From assembly GCA_020832725.1 (NCBI GenBank), contig JAFIEC010000101.1, forward strand, positions 1 to 5,643: DNA of 5,643 bases, in the 5' to 3' direction. The notes below the pieces were generated by a model. The model searched no databases, was not told the DNA's origin, and saw nothing but the letters and a program-made list of their open reading frames with translations. A program made the position numbers and the translations under genes. The stretch is from Paracoccaceae bacterium (GTDB taxonomy: Bacteria > Pseudomonadota > Alphaproteobacteria > Rhodobacterales > Rhodobacteraceae). This document shows, piece after piece, positions 1 through 5,643 of this stretch. Position 1 is the first letter of the stretch; every line of letters starts with the position of its first letter.

Positions 1-1016
1 AGGCGCACCGCAACGCCCATGTTGATGATCGCCTGAAGGCCGAACAGCGTCGCCAGCCCCGTGCCCGCCAGCCGCACGAAGGGGTCGCGCTCGCGCAGCA
101 GCCGAAAGAGGGCACGCGAGGTGATGAGCGCAAACAGGCCGATGATCACCAGCACCAGCAACAACCCGTATTCCTCGGCAGCGACGGCGATGATGAAGTC
201 GGTATGGGCATCGGGCAGCGACCATTTCACCGAGCCCTCGCCGACACCGACGCCGAACAGCCCGCCTTCGCGGATGGCGTTGGTGGCAAAGCCAAGCTGC
301 GTCGTCGGATCGAGGTCGGAGGCGAGAAAGCCGTGGATGCGCCGGGCGAAATGGGCGGAATTGTTGTAAGCCAGCACACCCGCCGCCCCGACCATGACCA
401 CCACCCCCGCCATCAGGCGAAAGGGCGCACCGGCCACGAAGAACATCACCGCCCAGCCGGTCAGGACCAGCCCGGCCTGTCCGAAATCGGGCTGGATCGC
501 CAGAAAGGCTATCACGACACAGGCCAGAACGAACGACATCGTGCGCCCCGGCGGGCCGTTGAGTTCGTCCGCCGCCGCGATCAGCCAGGCCGACACGATG
601 ATGAAGCCGGGCTTGAGAAACTCCGAGGGTTGCACGCTGGCAAAGCCGAACGAGAACCAGCGCACGGCGCCCTTGCCGAAATCCGTACCAAAGACAGGCA
701 GCAGCATCAGCGCGACAAGGGTGACGACGAAACCGAGGATCCCCAGCCTGCGCACCATGACCGGGGACATCATCGAGAAGACGACCATGACGCTGAGCGC
801 CAGCGCCCCGAACATGGCCTGCCGCGTCACATAGAAGAAGGGGTCGAGGCCGGTGCGCTCGGCCAGCGGGGGCGAGGAGGCAAGCCCCAGAAGCAGCCCG
901 ATGCCGAACAGCAGCATGACAGCCGACATCGACCAGCGGTCGACGCTTGCCCACCATCTGGGCAGAACCGGGTCTCCGGCGCGCGCCGGGACCGTGCCAT
1001 AGACCATTTCCGTCAT
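1..1016 (-). CDS. ftsW: Peptidoglycan glycosyltransferase FtsW (SEDS family), C-terminus cut off by window edge
   Basis: FtsW is an inner-membrane SEDS protein that polymerises lipid II glycan strands at the division septum together with its partner transpeptidase FtsI. Reading the minus strand from ATG 1016-1014 gives 338 uninterrupted residues before the window ends. They contain repeated hydrophobic segments typical of a SEDS multi-pass protein and the family signatures GAVRW (residues 116-120), QPSEFLKP (129-136), QPDFGQ (175-180) and PDAHTDFI (268-275). Asp273 in that last motif matches the invariant Asp needed for SEDS polymerase activity. The visible part ends at NMGVAVR, so roughly the last 40-60 residues, including the usual LPxxGxxLPxxSYGGSS block, lie beyond base 1. 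The first Met is chosen because a GGCAGGCAGG purine-rich stretch precedes it; a second in-frame Met three codons later (1007-1005) is possible. In most relatives the gene sits between murD and murG; here glpK lies upstream. RodA is the alternative SEDS protein, but the sequence fits FtsW better. Confidence 0.93.
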   Translation of the reverse strand, partial: MTEMVYGTVPARAGDPVLPRWWASVDRWSMSAVMLLFGIGLLLGLASSPPLAERTGLDPFFYVTRQAMFGALALSVMVVFSMMSPVMVRRLGILGFVVTLVALMLLPVFGTDFGKGAVRWFSFGFASVQPSEFLKPGFIIVSAWLIAAADELNGPPGRTMSFVLACVVIAFLAIQPDFGQAGLVLTGWAVMFFVAGAPFRLMAGVVVMVGAAGVLAYNNSAHFARRIHGFLASDLDPTTQLGFATNAIREGGLFGVGVGEGSVKWSLPDAHTDFIIAVAAEEYGLLLVLVIIGLFALITSRALFRLLRERDPFVRLAGTGLATLFGLQAIINMGVAVR

Positions 1017-1057
1017 CTTGCCTGCCTGCCCGCGCCTGGGTTGCGACTGCTCTGCTG

Positions 1058-1071
1058 CCCGGTTCGCCGGG
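1058..1071. repeat. Short hairpin: 5-bp GC stem with TTCG/CGAA loop
   Basis: CCCGG-TTCG-CCGGG reads as a perfect stem with a tetraloop on the plus strand (CGAA loop on the minus strand). On the minus strand it would sit in the leader about 42 bases upstream of the ftsW start. No T-run follows in either direction, so it does not look like an intrinsic terminator. In DNA this GC-rich a 5-bp stem can occur by chance. Confidence 0.35.
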
Positions 1072-1072
1072 T

Positions 1073-1083
1073 CTGTCCGACAG
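1073..1083. promoter_or_regulatory. Inverted repeat CTGTC-C-GACAG, possible operator
   Basis: Two perfect 5-bp half-sites flank one central base, about 57 bp upstream of the ftsW start and right beside the hairpin at 1058-1071. Its symmetry and position suit a repressor or activator site, but I cannot match it to a named regulator. It could be chance. Confidence 0.2.
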
Positions 1084-1173
1084 TCTAGCCCAAAGGTCCG
1101 CGCCGCGAAAGCCAAAGACGCGCGGGCGGGCGGGCCGTTGCCGGTGTGACCTGCCCGGGCTGCGGGGGCGTGC

Positions 1174-2685
1174 TCAGCCCTTCCGGGTCAGCGTGCGGGC
1201 AACCGCCTCCCGCCAGCCCGCATGCAGTGCGTCGCGGCTCTCCTCGCTCATGGCGGGTTCGAACCGGCGCTCCAGCGTCCAGGCCCGGGCAAACCCCTCG
1301 GGCCCCGGGCAGACACCCGCCGCATGACCGGCCAGCCAGCCCGCACCAAGGGCCGTCGTCTCCTGCAGGCGCGGCCGGTCGACCGGTGCGCCGAGGATGT
1401 CGGCGAGGAACTGCATGGTCCAGTCGCTGGCCACCATGCCGCCATCCACCCGCAGCACGGTCGAGGCCAGCGCGCCCGCGCCCATGTCGCCCTCCATGGC
1501 GGTGATCAGGTCGCGGGTCTGATAGCCGACGCTTTCAAGCGCGGCCCGCGCGAAATCGGCCGGGCCCGAATTGCGGGTCAGCCCGTAGATCGCGCCGCGG
1601 GCCTCGGAATCCCACCAGGGCGCGCCCAACCCGGTGAAGGCGGGCACGAGGTAGAGACGCCGCTCCGGGTCGGAGGCCTCGGCCAGTTTCTGGCTGTCGG
1701 CGGCTTTTTCGATCAGGCCCATCCCATCGCGCAGCCATTGCACCACCGCGCCCGCGACAAAGATCGATCCCTCCAGCGCATAGGTCACCCGCCCCTCCAG
1801 CGACGAGGCGATGGTGGTGAGCAACCGGCTGCGGCTGACCACGGGCCGCGCACCGGTGTTCAGAAGCGCAAAGCAGCCCGTGCCATAGGTGGCCTTGATC
1901 ATGCCCGGCTCGAAACAGGCCTGCCCCATGGAGGCCGCCTGCTGGTCGCCCGCAACCCCAAGGATCGGCAGCGCCGCGCCGAACAGGTCGGGCCGGGTCA
2001 TGCCATAGGGGCTCGCGCAATCGCGCACCTCGGGCATCATCGAGGCGGGAATGCCGAACAGCGCCAGCAGATCGGAATCCCACGCGCCCCGGTGGATGTC
2101 ATACAGCATGGTCCGCGCGGCATTGGTGGCATCCGTGGCATGCACCTTGCCGCCTGTCAGGTTCCAGATCAGCCAGCTGTCCACCGTACCGAAGCGCAGG
2201 GTTCCCGCCTCGGCCCGGGCGCGCGCGCCCTCCACATGCTCCAGCAGCCAGGCGATCTTGCTGGCCGAGAAATAGGGATCGAGCAGCAGCCCCGTGCTGC
2301 GCGTCACCTGATCCTCCAGACCCTCGGCCCGCATCCGGGCGCAGGTCTCGGCGGTGCGGCGGTCCTGCCAGACGATGGCGCGATGGATGGGCGCTCCGGT
2401 GGCGGCGTCCCATACCACCACGGTTTCGCGCTGGTTGGTGATGCCGATGGCGGCGCTGTCGGCGGTATGCAGGCCCGCCCGCTCGATCGCGTCGCGACAG
2501 GTAGCTGCGGTGCTGGCCCAGATGTCGCGCGGGTCATGCTCCACCCAGCCCGAGGCCGGATAATGCTGCGGGATCTCGGCCTGCGCGGTGGCCACGGGCT
2601 CGGGCATCCCGAGGGGTGGTCGCAGACGGTAGAGGATCGCCCGGCTGGAGGTGGTGCCCTGGTCGATGGCAAGGATATGGGTCAT
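1174..2685 (-). CDS. glpK: Glycerol kinase GlpK
   Basis: GlpK is a cytoplasmic enzyme that phosphorylates glycerol with ATP to sn-glycerol-3-phosphate, the entry step of glycerol catabolism. The 503-residue product has the length of E. coli GlpK. The N-terminal DQGTTSSR (residues 8-15) is the phosphate-binding loop of the FGGY kinase fold. Glycerol-contacting residues are present: Arg86-Glu87 in GITNQRE, Trp106 in IVWQDRRT, Tyr138 in DPYFS and the catalytic base Asp247 in GVAGDQQAA. YGTGCF (267-272) and both FGGY signatures (138-150 and about 364-384) are intact. The start is well supported: AGGGAGG lies four bases before the ATG. The fructose-1,6-bisphosphate loop (Gly-Thr-Arg in E. coli) reads Ala-Ala-Leu or is shortened here, the PTS phospho-histidine of Gram-positive enzymes is absent, and the E. 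coli EIIA-Glc contact region near residues 477-481 is not conserved. It is divergent from deoC; no glpF or glpD is visible. Confidence 0.97.
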   Translation of the reverse strand: MTHILAIDQGTTSSRAILYRLRPPLGMPEPVATAQAEIPQHYPASGWVEHDPRDIWASTAATCRDAIERAGLHTADSAAIGITNQRETVVVWDAATGAPIHRAIVWQDRRTAETCARMRAEGLEDQVTRSTGLLLDPYFSASKIAWLLEHVEGARARAEAGTLRFGTVDSWLIWNLTGGKVHATDATNAARTMLYDIHRGAWDSDLLALFGIPASMMPEVRDCASPYGMTRPDLFGAALPILGVAGDQQAASMGQACFEPGMIKATYGTGCFALLNTGARPVVSRSRLLTTIASSLEGRVTYALEGSIFVAGAVVQWLRDGMGLIEKAADSQKLAEASDPERRLYLVPAFTGLGAPWWDSEARGAIYGLTRNSGPADFARAALESVGYQTRDLITAMEGDMGAGALASTVLRVDGGMVASDWTMQFLADILGAPVDRPRLQETTALGAGWLAGHAAGVCPGPEGFARAWTLERRFEPAMSEESRDALHAGWREAVARTLTRKG

Positions 2686-2689
2686 GCGG

Positions 2690-2696
2690 CCTCCCT
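2690..2696 (-). promoter_or_regulatory. Ribosome binding site of glpK
   Basis: AGGGAGG on the minus strand, four bases before the glpK ATG, is a near-ideal Shine-Dalgarno sequence. It decides the start in favour of MTHILAIDQG even though the reading frame stays open far upstream. Confidence 0.75.
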
Positions 2697-2749
2697 GTCT
2701 GCCGGGCCGGGCGCGGCGCTGGCTGCCGCCGCCGGTCCGGGTTGCGGTC

Positions 2750-2778
2750 AGCATAGGGGGCCGGGGCGCGGGGTGCAA
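2750..2778 (-). promoter_or_regulatory. Candidate sigma-70-type promoter for glpK
   Basis: On the minus strand TTGCAC (2778-2773) and TATGCT (2755-2750) are separated by 17 bp. They match the -35 consensus at three of six positions and the -10 consensus at four of six. Initiation near 2743 would leave a leader of about 58 bases before glpK. This is the only such pair I found in the region, but the matches are weak and alphaproteobacterial promoters are often poor matches to consensus. Confidence 0.3.
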
Positions 2779-2871
2779 AGCGCCCTTCCCCTTCGCGGCT
2801 CCGGCTTGCGCGGGGGCGGCTTTCCTGCAACCCTTCGCATGACGCACCCGCAGCCGGGCCCGGCAGAACCC

Positions 2872-3897
2872 ATGACCGAAACCACATCCCCCAGCACCGC
2901 CGCCCCGCCTCTTGCCCCCGGGCCGGGTGCGGCACTGGTGCCCGGGCAGGCCCCGGTGCGCAACGCGGGTGTGCCGCTGGATCACGGATGGCTGGCCGCC
3001 CAGCGGGTGAACGAGGCCGCAGTCTCGCGGCGGGTCGCAGGCTTGCCGGGGCGGCGGGGCATCAAGGGGGCGTTTCAGGCAGGCTGGCTGGTGCGCGCGA
3101 TCGGCCTGATCGACCTTACAACCCTTGCCGGAGACGACACCGAAGCGCGGGTTCGCCGCCTCTGTGCCAAGGGACGCGCGCCGCTGCGCTCCGATCTGGT
3201 CGCGGGCCTTGGCCTCTCTCGGCCACCGAGGGTGGGGGCGATCTGCGTCTATCACGAGATGGTGCCCGCCGCATTGGCCGCCCTGCAGGGGACAGGCATT
3301 CCCGTGGCGGCAGTCTCCACGGGCTTTCCGGCCGGGCTGTCGCCGCTGGCCACGCGGCTGGCCGAGATCGAGGCCTCGGTTGCGGCCGGGGCCCGGGAGA
3401 TCGATATCGTGATCTCGCGCCGCCACGTGCTGCGCGCCGACTGGGCCGCCCTGCACGAGGAAGTGGCCGCGTTCCGCGCTGCCTGCGGGCCCGCCCACAT
3501 GAAGGCGATCCTGGCCACCGGAGAGCTGGGCCCGCTGGTCAATGTCGCCCGCGCAAGCCTCGTGTGCATGATGGCAGGGGCCGATTTCATCAAGACCTCC
3601 ACCGGCAAGGAAGGCGTGAACGCGACCCTGCAGGTGGGTCTGGTGATGGCGCGCGCGATCCGCGACTATGGTGCGCAGACCGGTGCACAGGTGGGCTTCA
3701 AGCCTGCGGGCGGCATCTCGACGGCAAGGGATGCGCTGGTCTGGATGGCCCTGATGCACGACGAACTGGGACCGGACTGGCTGGAGCCGCATCTCTTCCG
3801 CTTCGGGGCATCCAGCCTTCTGGGCGACATCGAGCGCCAGCTGGAGCACCACGTCACCGGCCGATATTCGGCCGCAGAGCGCCATGGGATGGGCTGA
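2872..3897 (+). CDS. deoC: Deoxyribose-phosphate aldolase DeoC, long (eukaryote-like) form
   Basis: DeoC is a cytoplasmic class I aldolase that splits 2-deoxy-D-ribose-5-phosphate into glyceraldehyde-3-phosphate and acetaldehyde during deoxynucleoside breakdown. Counting from the ATG at 2872 (341 residues), Lys241 in DFIKTSTGKE is the Schiff-base lysine, Lys277 in GFKPAGGIS is the second catalytic lysine and Asp178 in EIDIVI is the proton-relay Asp. RFGASSLLGDIERQ near the C-terminus fits the phosphate-binding end of the TIM barrel. IDLTTLAGDDT and ILATGELG resemble human DERA more than the shorter (about 259-residue) E. coli enzyme. The first ~28 residues are Ala/Pro-rich and probably disordered. 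The start is uncertain: neither ATG 2872 nor the in-frame ATG 2839 has a good Shine-Dalgarno, and GTG codons at 2938 and 2956 are also in frame. The aldehyde dehydrogenase gene starts three bases after the stop, indicating one operon. Confidence 0.95.
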   Translation: MTETTSPSTAAPPLAPGPGAALVPGQAPVRNAGVPLDHGWLAAQRVNEAAVSRRVAGLPGRRGIKGAFQAGWLVRAIGLIDLTTLAGDDTEARVRRLCAKGRAPLRSDLVAGLGLSRPPRVGAICVYHEMVPAALAALQGTGIPVAAVSTGFPAGLSPLATRLAEIEASVAAGAREIDIVISRRHVLRADWAALHEEVAAFRAACGPAHMKAILATGELGPLVNVARASLVCMMAGADFIKTSTGKEGVNATLQVGLVMARAIRDYGAQTGAQVGFKPAGGISTARDALVWMALMHDELGPDWLEPHLFRFGASSLLGDIERQLEHHVTGRYSAAERHGMG

Positions 3898-3900
3898 GGC

Positions 3901-5643
3901 ATGAAGATCGACGACATCGCCCGTGGCCCCGTCCTTGGCCCCGCCCCCGAGGACCCGCGCCCCGCGCACGACTGGATCGCGGCATCGGCAGGGCGGTTCG
4001 GCCTGTTCATCGGCGGGCGCTGGCGCGCGCCCCGGGAGGGCGGGGCCTTCGAGACAATCAACCCCGCCACGGGCGAGGTGCTGGCCCATGTCGCCCTGGC
4101 CGGGCCCGGGGATGTCGCTGCGGCCGTGTCCGCCGCGCGCAGGGCGCAAGCGGGATGGGCCGCGCTGGGAGGAGCCGGGCGCGCGCGCCACCTCTATGCG
4201 CTGTCGCGGCTGGTGCAAAAACACGCCCGGCTGCTGGCGATCCTGGAGAGCCTCGATTCCGGCAAGCCCATCCGCGAAAGCCGCGATATCGACATCCCCC
4301 TGGTCGCGCGCCATTTCCACCATCACGCAGGTGCCGCGCTGGCGCTCGAGGACGAGTTTCCGGGCACCCGGCCCTGGGGGGTCTGTGCGCAGGTCATCCC
4401 CTGGAACTTCCCGCTCCTGATGCTGGCCTGGAAGGTCGCGCCCGCCCTGGCGGCGGGCAATACCGTGGTGCTCAAGCCTGCCGAATGGACCCCGCTGACC
4501 GCGCTGTGCCTGGCAGGCATCGCGCAGGAGGCCGGGCTGCCGCCGGGCGTGCTCAACATCCTCACCGGGGCGGGCGAGACCGGAGCGGGGCTGGTGGCCC
4601 ACAAGGGCGTGGACAAGGTAGCCTTCACCGGCTCCACCGAGGTCGGGCGCGCCATCCGCCGCGCAACCGCCGGCCAGGGCAAGGGGCTGACGCTGGAACT
4701 GGGCGGCAAATCGGCCTTTGTCGTCTTCGAGGATGCCGATCTCGACTCGGCAGTCGAGGGGCTGGTGGATGCGATCTGGTTCAACGGCGGACAGGTCTGC
4801 TGCGCAGGCTCGCGGCTGCTCGTGCAGGAAGGCGTGGCAGAGGCCCTGCAGGCGCGGCTGGTGGCCAGGATGGAAAAGCTCCGGGTGGGCGACCCGCTGG
4901 ACAAATGCATCGACATCGGCGCGATCGCGCATCCCGATCAGCAGGCCCGCATCGCGCTGGCGGTGGCCGGGGCCGAGGCCCAGGGCGGCGAGGTGATCCA
5001 GCGCGCGGCACAGATGCCCGGGGCGGGGTGCTTCTATCCGCCGACCTATATTGCGGGACTTTCCCCCGCCGCCCCCCTCATGCAGGAGGAAATCTTCGGC
5101 CCGGTCCTGGTGGGCACGACCTTCCGCACCCCCGACGAGGCGATCCGGCTGGCCAATGACAGCCGCTACGGGCTGGCCGCCTCGGTCTGGACAGAGGCGG
5201 GAGGGCGGGCTCTGGCGGTGGCGCGGGCGATCCGGGCAGGTGTGGTGTGGGTGAACGGCACCAACCGCTTCGACGCCGCAGCCCCCTTTGGCGGCATGCG
5301 CGAGTCGGGCTTTGGCCGCGAGGGGGGGCGGGCCGGCATGGCCGCCTATCTGTGCCGGGCGCGCGGCCCTCGGCTGAAACCCGTGGCGCCCCATCCTGCC
5401 GGGCGCACCCCCGGCCCGGCAGCCACGGGGCTTGACCGGACGGCGAAACTCTCGATCGGGGGCAGACAGGTGCGCCCCGATTCCGGCCTCAGCCTTGCCG
5501 TGCACGACGCAGCGGGGCGGCTTGCGGGACATGTCGGCGCGGGCAATCGCAAGGATATCCGCAACGCGGTCGAGGCAGCCCCGGGCGCGCAACCCCCCAG
5601 GGCCCCACTTGGCGGGGCGGGGCCCGCCCCCGGGGTGGATATA
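3901..5643 (+). CDS. ALDH16-like two-domain aldehyde dehydrogenase, C-terminus cut off by window edge
   Basis: This is an NAD(P)-dependent aldehyde dehydrogenase, probably oxidising the acetaldehyde made by DeoC to acetate; that substrate is inferred from operon context. The 581 visible codons have no stop. Residues ~34-490 form a full ALDH domain: oxyanion Asn169 in IPWNFPLLM, cofactor Lys192 in VLKPAEWTP, the FTGSTEVG Rossmann loop, general base Glu266 in LELGGKS, nucleophile Cys300 in FNGGQVCCAG, Glu397 and Phe399 in QEEIFGPV. The Glu-Cys spacing of 34 equals that of ALDH2. After the domain ends, a linker leads to LSIGGRQ (from ~residue 517) and GHVGAGNRKDIRNAVEAA, which restarts an ALDH N-terminal region. 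A second ALDH-like domain after a catalytic one is the ALDH16 architecture, about 780 residues in bacteria, so ~200 residues are missing. The ATG lies three bases after the deoC stop, so translation is probably coupled. Residues 561-581 look corrupted. A single-domain ALDH with an odd tail is the alternative. Confidence 0.88.
   Translation, partial: MKIDDIARGPVLGPAPEDPRPAHDWIAASAGRFGLFIGGRWRAPREGGAFETINPATGEVLAHVALAGPGDVAAAVSAARRAQAGWAALGGAGRARHLYALSRLVQKHARLLAILESLDSGKPIRESRDIDIPLVARHFHHHAGAALALEDEFPGTRPWGVCAQVIPWNFPLLMLAWKVAPALAAGNTVVLKPAEWTPLTALCLAGIAQEAGLPPGVLNILTGAGETGAGLVAHKGVDKVAFTGSTEVGRAIRRATAGQGKGLTLELGGKSAFVVFEDADLDSAVEGLVDAIWFNGGQVCCAGSRLLVQEGVAEALQARLVARMEKLRVGDPLDKCIDIGAIAHPDQQARIALAVAGAEAQGGEVIQRAAQMPGAGCFYPPTYIAGLSPAAPLMQEEIFGPVLVGTTFRTPDEAIRLANDSRYGLAASVWTEAGGRALAVARAIRAGVVWVNGTNRFDAAAPFGGMRESGFGREGGRAGMAAYLCRARGPRLKPVAPHPAGRTPGPAATGLDRTAKLSIGGRQVRPDSGLSLAVHDAAGRLAGHVGAGNRKDIRNAVEAAPGAQPPRAPLGGAGPAPGVDI
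5581..5643 (+). other. Probable low-quality sequence at window end (within the ALDH gene)
   Basis: The protein matches the expected second-domain ALDH pattern up to NAVEAA. From base 5581 it turns into a Pro/Gly-rich string (GAQPPRAPLGG, then GPAPGV) where relatives, from memory, have Arg or Lys, then a Trp, then an RAQVLYYxAENL-type helix. The bases are almost all G and C in short runs, while the reading frame stays open. This fits base-calling errors in GC-compressed sequence near a contig end better than real evolution, but I cannot exclude true divergence. Confidence 0.45.

Larger units (their letters stand above)
1017..1173. other. Intergenic region between glpK and ftsW
   Basis: This non-coding gap of 157 bp separates two genes on the minus strand. 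It contains a perfect 5-bp stem with a four-base loop (1058-1071) and an adjacent CTGTC-C-GACAG inverted repeat (1073-1083). I found no stem followed by a T-run on the minus strand, so there is no clear intrinsic terminator for glpK. I also found no convincing -35/-10 pair for ftsW; TAGACT (minus strand, 1087-1082) resembles a -10 box but lacks a good -35 partner at the right distance. Whether ftsW has its own promoter cannot be settled by eye. Confidence 0.6.
2686..2871. other. Divergent intergenic region glpK / deoC
   Basis: These 186 bp must carry the signals for both glpK (leftward) and the deoC operon (rightward). The region is extremely GC-rich, with G and C runs and almost no AT-rich stretch. 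One weak promoter-like pair for glpK is visible. No plus-strand promoter for deoC and no clear palindromic operator could be identified by eye. An in-frame ATG at 2839 could extend deoC into this region by 11 residues. Confidence 0.6.

Noticed and set aside
204..1088. Plus-strand 294-codon open frame opposite ftsW
   Set aside because: It is His/Arg/Gln/Asp-rich antisense shadow of a membrane protein; the minus strand encodes clear FtsW motifs.
1090..1173. Possible intrinsic terminator after glpK
   Set aside because: The stretch is GC-rich with partial self-complementarity, but I could not find a strong stem followed by a T-run on the minus strand.
1222..2871. Plus-strand open frame upstream of and continuous with deoC (total 891 codons)
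   Set aside because: It is antisense to glpK, has shadow-type composition, and joins deoC only because no stop occurs in the GC-rich spacer.
2988..5159. Plus-strand 723-codon open frame in a different register over deoC and ALDH
   Set aside because: The translation is Arg/Gly/Ala/Pro-rich without recognisable domains, while the +1-register frames carry complete catalytic motifs of DeoC and ALDH.
1174..5592. A minus-strand open frame of 1472 codons running from opposite the ALDH gene through deoC into glpK
   Set aside because: Only the last 503 codons (glpK) resemble a real protein. The upstream part is His/Arg/Pro/Gly-rich, antisense to two well-recognised genes, and explained by the scarcity of stop codons in very GC-rich DNA. 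The strong ribosome binding site at 2690-2696 fixes the glpK start.
5446..5643. A separate third gene starting after the ALDH catalytic domain
   Set aside because: The frame is continuous with the ALDH, with no stop or new start signal, and the sequence resembles an ALDH N-terminal region, so a second domain of the same protein is the simpler reading.

Overview
This is a very GC-rich, densely coding stretch of bacterial DNA. Codon use, the FtsW sequence and the deoC plus long aldehyde dehydrogenase pair point to an alphaproteobacterium, most likely Rhodobacterales (Rhodobacter/Rhodovulum/Paracoccus-like). That placement is inferred from protein character, since no rRNA or other marker gene is present. 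The window holds four protein genes, two of them cut by the window edges. I see no RNA genes, insertion sequences, CRISPR arrays or phage genes.

Layout. The left kilobase (1-1016, minus strand) is ftsW, the septal peptidoglycan polymerase, missing its C-terminal end beyond base 1. A 157-bp gap follows, holding two small inverted repeats. Next is glpK (1174-2685, minus strand), a complete glycerol kinase. A GC-rich divergent intergenic region (2686-2871) separates it from a plus-strand pair. The first gene of the pair is deoC (2872-3897), a deoxyribose-phosphate aldolase of the long, human-DERA-like type. Three bases after its stop comes a long aldehyde dehydrogenase (3901 to the window end) that appears to belong to the two-domain ALDH16 class: a complete catalytic domain plus the start of a second ALDH-like domain.

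How they fit together. DeoC splits 2-deoxyribose-5-phosphate into glyceraldehyde-3-phosphate and acetaldehyde. The tightly coupled dehydrogenase is the obvious candidate to oxidise the acetaldehyde to acetate, so the pair reads as a deoxynucleoside-sugar catabolic operon. GlpK feeds glycerol into the same triose-phosphate pool. FtsW is unrelated cell-division machinery and suggests that the dcw (division and cell wall) cluster continues to the left. The glpK/ftsW border is therefore a junction between that cluster and a carbon-catabolism block.

The most noteworthy points are the deoC-ALDH16 coupling, the loss of the known regulatory sites in GlpK, the glpK/ftsW junction, and a probable sequence-quality problem in the last ~63 bases. 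I do not see a convincing new biological system here.
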